Source: CASQEL01 sp036655975 (lineage in GTDB: Bacteria; Desulfobacterota; Desulfovibrionia; Desulfovibrionales; Desulfovibrionaceae). Taken from it: a DNA stretch of 16,295 nt. Shown piece after piece: positions 14,988 through 16,295 of the stretch (its first letter is position 1; each line of letters begins with the position of its first letter). Below the pieces are notes generated by a model. It worked only from the letters and a program-made list of their open reading frames with translations. It ran no database searches and had not been told where the DNA came from. The stretch is taken from contig JAVVPD010000048.1 in NCBI GenBank assembly GCA_036655975.1, positions 1-16,295 on the forward strand. The letters are read 5' to 3'. Made by a program: the position numbers and the translations under genes.

Positions 14988-15692
14988 ATGAACACGCACT
15001 GGTATTTGCACAGCAAGGATTTTTTTGACGGTATTGCCCGCGAAAAAGCGTTATTTTTGGCCCAGGCCCAGACCAAGATCCTTGCCAAGAATGATATGAT
15101 TTTTTTTGAAGGTGATACCGGAACAGCATGTTTTTACATTGCTTCTGGCCTAGTGCGTATTTTTAGTCTGACCGATTCTGGGAAAGAGCCGATCTTTTTT
15201 TTACGCCGACAAGGGGAAATGTTCGGCCTGTCTGAGGTTGTGGACGCCTGTTCCCGCAAAGCCAATGCCCAAGCCTTAACACCGGTCGTCTTACACCGTA
15301 TCGAACGTGACGCCTTCGAGCGTTTGCTTGCAGAAAATTATTTATTAACTCGCAAGGTTATTAGCGTAATGGGCGCGCGTATCCGTTATTTGGGGGATCG
15401 CATCAGCGCCCTCATCGCTTGTACGGTGCGGCACAGGCTGATTAAACTCTTGCTGTCTCTGGCCTATGAGCACTTACCGGATGCGGCCTCATGGCAGAGC
15501 GCCGTGACCATTGATCTGCTTTTGTCGCAGGAGCAAATAGCCGCCCTAACAGGTTCCACGCAGCCGACAATCAGTGATGCTTTGCAGCACTTACAGCGCG
15601 AGGGTTTGATTGCCCTTTCACGTCGGCATATTACCGTGCTTAAACCTTTGGCCTTGTTAGAACTGGCTGAATTCGGTCAGCAAATTCCGTAA
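14988..15692 (+). CDS. Crp/Fnr family transcriptional regulator
   Basis: The 234-residue protein has an N-terminal cyclic-nucleotide-binding-type beta-barrel (about 15-120; EGDTGTACFYIASGLVRIF and RRQGEMFGLSE are typical). A long dimer helix follows (about 118-150), then a C-terminal winged helix-turn-helix (LSQEQIAALTGSTQPTISDAL, about 179-199). It has only three cysteines (48, 88, 145), not placed as in Fnr, so an oxygen-sensing [4Fe-4S] cluster is unlikely. The Arg-Ser-Ala cAMP contact of Crp is also absent (SRKANA occupies that region). The effector is therefore unknown; haem, a small acid or another ligand are possible, and HcpR-type regulators of sulfate reducers belong to the same superfamily. 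The start at 14988 is favoured over 14928 by GGGAGAA upstream and by domain length. Its position suggests control of the preceding transporter-redox genes. Confidence 0.88.
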   Translation: MNTHWYLHSKDFFDGIAREKALFLAQAQTKILAKNDMIFFEGDTGTACFYIASGLVRIFSLTDSGKEPIFFLRRQGEMFGLSEVVDACSRKANAQALTPVVLHRIERDAFERLLAENYLLTRKVISVMGARIRYLGDRISALIACTVRHRLIKLLLSLAYEHLPDAASWQSAVTIDLLLSQEQIAALTGSTQPTISDALQHLQREGLIALSRRHITVLKPLALLELAEFGQQIP

Positions 15693-15757
15693 ACGCGCGC
15701 TGTCTGCGCGATTCAGTACCAAGAGGGCATAAATAACGCAAATGCGGGGCCTATAGT

Positions 15758-15846
15758 TTGCGCTATTGCGCGTTTTTTTGCGCGTTTTTTCACGTTCGGT
15801 GCATGACTGGAGGTAAAAAGCGCAAATATCGCGGGGAGTAGCGCAA
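15758..15846. repeat. Cluster of five TTGCGC/GCGCAA elements
   Basis: TTGCGC occurs at 15758-15763, 15766-15771 and 15778-15783, and its complement GCGCAA at 15820-15825 and 15841-15846. Weaker copies are ACGCAA at 15736 and TTGCGA at 15885. CTATTGCGC (15763-15771) has an exact inverted copy at 15841-15849, and TTTGCGC (15757-15763) one at 15820-15826. Start-to-start distances of 20, 42 and 21 between several copies are near whole helical turns, as expected for cooperative protein sites. Confidence 0.55.
15766..15790 (+). repeat. Tandem 12-bp direct repeat
   Basis: TTGCGCGTTTTT occurs twice head to tail (15766-15777 and 15778-15789), with one further matching T. The upstream GCGC-TATT-GCGC could form a 4-bp hairpin followed by G and a T-run, a weak terminator-like pattern after the regulator gene. 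The duplication may reflect slippage or a doubled protein site. Confidence 0.6.
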
Positions 15847-15974
15847 TAGTGCGAAATTTTTTTCGGTCAGGCTTTTTCTCCGTGTTGCGATAAATGGGGG
15901 CATGTTTTTTATAAGCTGTAAGTATTTAATATTTTTTTAAGGACTCCCCCAAACAAAATTGTGCAAAAATGTAC

Positions 15975-15994
15975 CTGTGTGAATTTAGGCACAA
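15975..15994. promoter_or_regulatory. Second dyad CTGTG-N10-CACAA; candidate operator
   Basis: CTGTGTGAATTTAGGCACAA has the same geometry as the dyad at 11091-11110, with one mismatch in the left half-site. An overlapping wider pairing, TTGTGC (15959-15964) with GCACAA (15989-15994), also exists. It lies just upstream of a possible extended -10 (TGCTACTGT, 15999-16007), about where a repressor, or an activator close to the -35, would bind. Confidence 0.35.
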
Positions 15995-16030
15995 GTTTTG
16001 CTACTGTCTTGCCCAAGAAACACGCATGGC

Positions 16031-16047
16031 TGGGCCGCTGTGGCCCA
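16031..16047 (+). promoter_or_regulatory. Leader hairpin upstream of the last gene
   Basis: TGGGCC (16031-16036) pairs with GGCCCA (16042-16047) around the loop GCTGT. It is 53 bases before the ATG of the last gene and has no U-tract. It may be a leader structure or chance. Confidence 0.35.
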
Positions 16048-16099
16048 TTCTTGCAGGGAACACCAAAGACCGAAGAACTTTTATTTACAGGAGGATGGC

Positions 16100-16295
16100 A
16101 TGAAAAGATTGCATACTCTTTGGGTCACGGTTCTGGGCCTGATCTTGTGCATGCCGGTGTACGCTTTGGCCGCCGGCGGCGGCAAAACTGCGGATGTGGT
16201 TATCGTGGCTGATACACGCCGCCTAGACGGTATCATGTTATGGTGGGCGCAAATGTATAATGATAGTCATCTGTATTTTACTATTCTGACGATTA
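16100..16295 (+). CDS. Unrecognised exported or membrane protein, N-terminal 65 residues (runs off window)
   Basis: An open frame starts at an ATG with AGGAGG 5 bases upstream and continues past the window end. The first 65 residues show a signal peptide: basic start MKR, hydrophobic core LWVTVLGLILCMPVYALA, probable cleavage after ALA (residues 22-24). A mature region GGGKTADVVIVADTRRLDG follows, then WWAQMYNDSHLYFTILTI, where a hydrophobic, probably membrane-spanning segment seems to begin. The C17 inside the core could be read as a lipobox only poorly, because the following residues do not fit. I do not recognise the family with confidence. Small proteins of this kind can accompany transporters, but the partner would be outside the window. 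The preceding 407 bases look like a dedicated control region. Confidence 0.75.
   Translation, partial: MKRLHTLWVTVLGLILCMPVYALAAGGGKTADVVIVADTRRLDGIMLWWAQMYNDSHLYFTILTI

Larger units (their letters stand above)
15693..16099. other. 407-base gene-free regulatory region
   Basis: I see no credible gene here. It contains a short CGCGC/GCGCG hairpin just after the regulator stop (15694-15710) and a cluster of TTGCGC/GCGCAA elements (15758-15846) with weaker copies on either side. It also has a 12-bp tandem repeat, T-rich tracts (15855-15863, 15905-15910, 15932-15938), a 20-bp dyad and a leader hairpin. A possible extended -10 (TGCTACTGT, 15999-16007) precedes the last gene. An 83-codon open frame at 15961-16212 overlaps the start of the last gene in another frame, has no ribosome site, and is not credited. 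Confidence 0.6.

Noticed and set aside
15895..15951. TGGGGG (15895-15900) pairing with CCCCCA (15946-15951)
   Set aside because: The loop is 45 bases and the arms are homopolymer-like, so it is probably chance.
1..16295. CRISPR arrays, tRNA or rRNA genes, insertion sequences, integrase or attachment sites
   Set aside because: I looked for regular spaced repeats, cloverleaf-like sequences and transposase reading frames and saw none; all long coding stretches have other identities.

Overview
The window comes from a dissimilatory sulfate-reducing bacterium, most likely of the Desulfovibrionaceae. The evidence is an aprB-aprA-qmoA-qmoB-qmoC-qmoD run in the order known from Desulfovibrio, with sequences that read directly as adenylylsulfate (APS) reductase and the quinone-interacting membrane-bound oxidoreductase (Qmo). 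I cannot name the genus or species from sequence alone.

Layout. (1) Positions 1-8122, plus strand: the 3' part of aprB, complete aprA, then qmoABC and qmoD. AprAB reduces APS to sulfite and AMP in the cytoplasm. QmoABC, built from heterodisulfide-reductase-like modules, is thought to pass menaquinol electrons to it. A 195-base aprA-qmoA gap holds a strong hairpin just after aprA and a long imperfect inverted repeat just before qmoA. (2) Positions 8123-8319: three stem-loops, the last a convincing bidirectional terminator between convergent gene groups. (3) Positions 8320-10996, minus strand: slyX, a YgiQ-family radical SAM gene, and a small exported EF-hand protein gene. (4) Positions 10997-11194: a divergent intergenic region with a promoter-like element and a 20-bp dyad. 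(5) Positions 11195-15692, plus strand: the most interesting part. It holds a DASS/SLC13-type anion transporter, a second shorter AprA-like flavoprotein, a second truncated AprB-like two-[4Fe-4S] ferredoxin, and a Crp/Fnr-type regulator. (6) Positions 15693-16099: a 407-base gene-free regulatory stretch with clustered TTGCGC/GCGCAA elements, a 12-bp tandem repeat, a second 20-bp dyad and a leader hairpin. It precedes the start of a small exported or membrane protein that runs off the window.

How the genes fit together. Block 1 is core energy metabolism. Block 5 looks like an accessory import-and-redox module built from duplicated APS-reductase parts. The paralogue keeps the residues that line up with the catalytic Asn, Trp, Arg and His of AprA but changes the segment that lines up with the nucleotide-binding pocket. 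The AprB-like partner keeps both clusters and the Trp between cluster and flavin but lacks the long C-terminal arm. I infer a soluble oxidoreductase acting on an imported anion other than APS. The substrate, the direction of the reaction and the electron partner are unknown.
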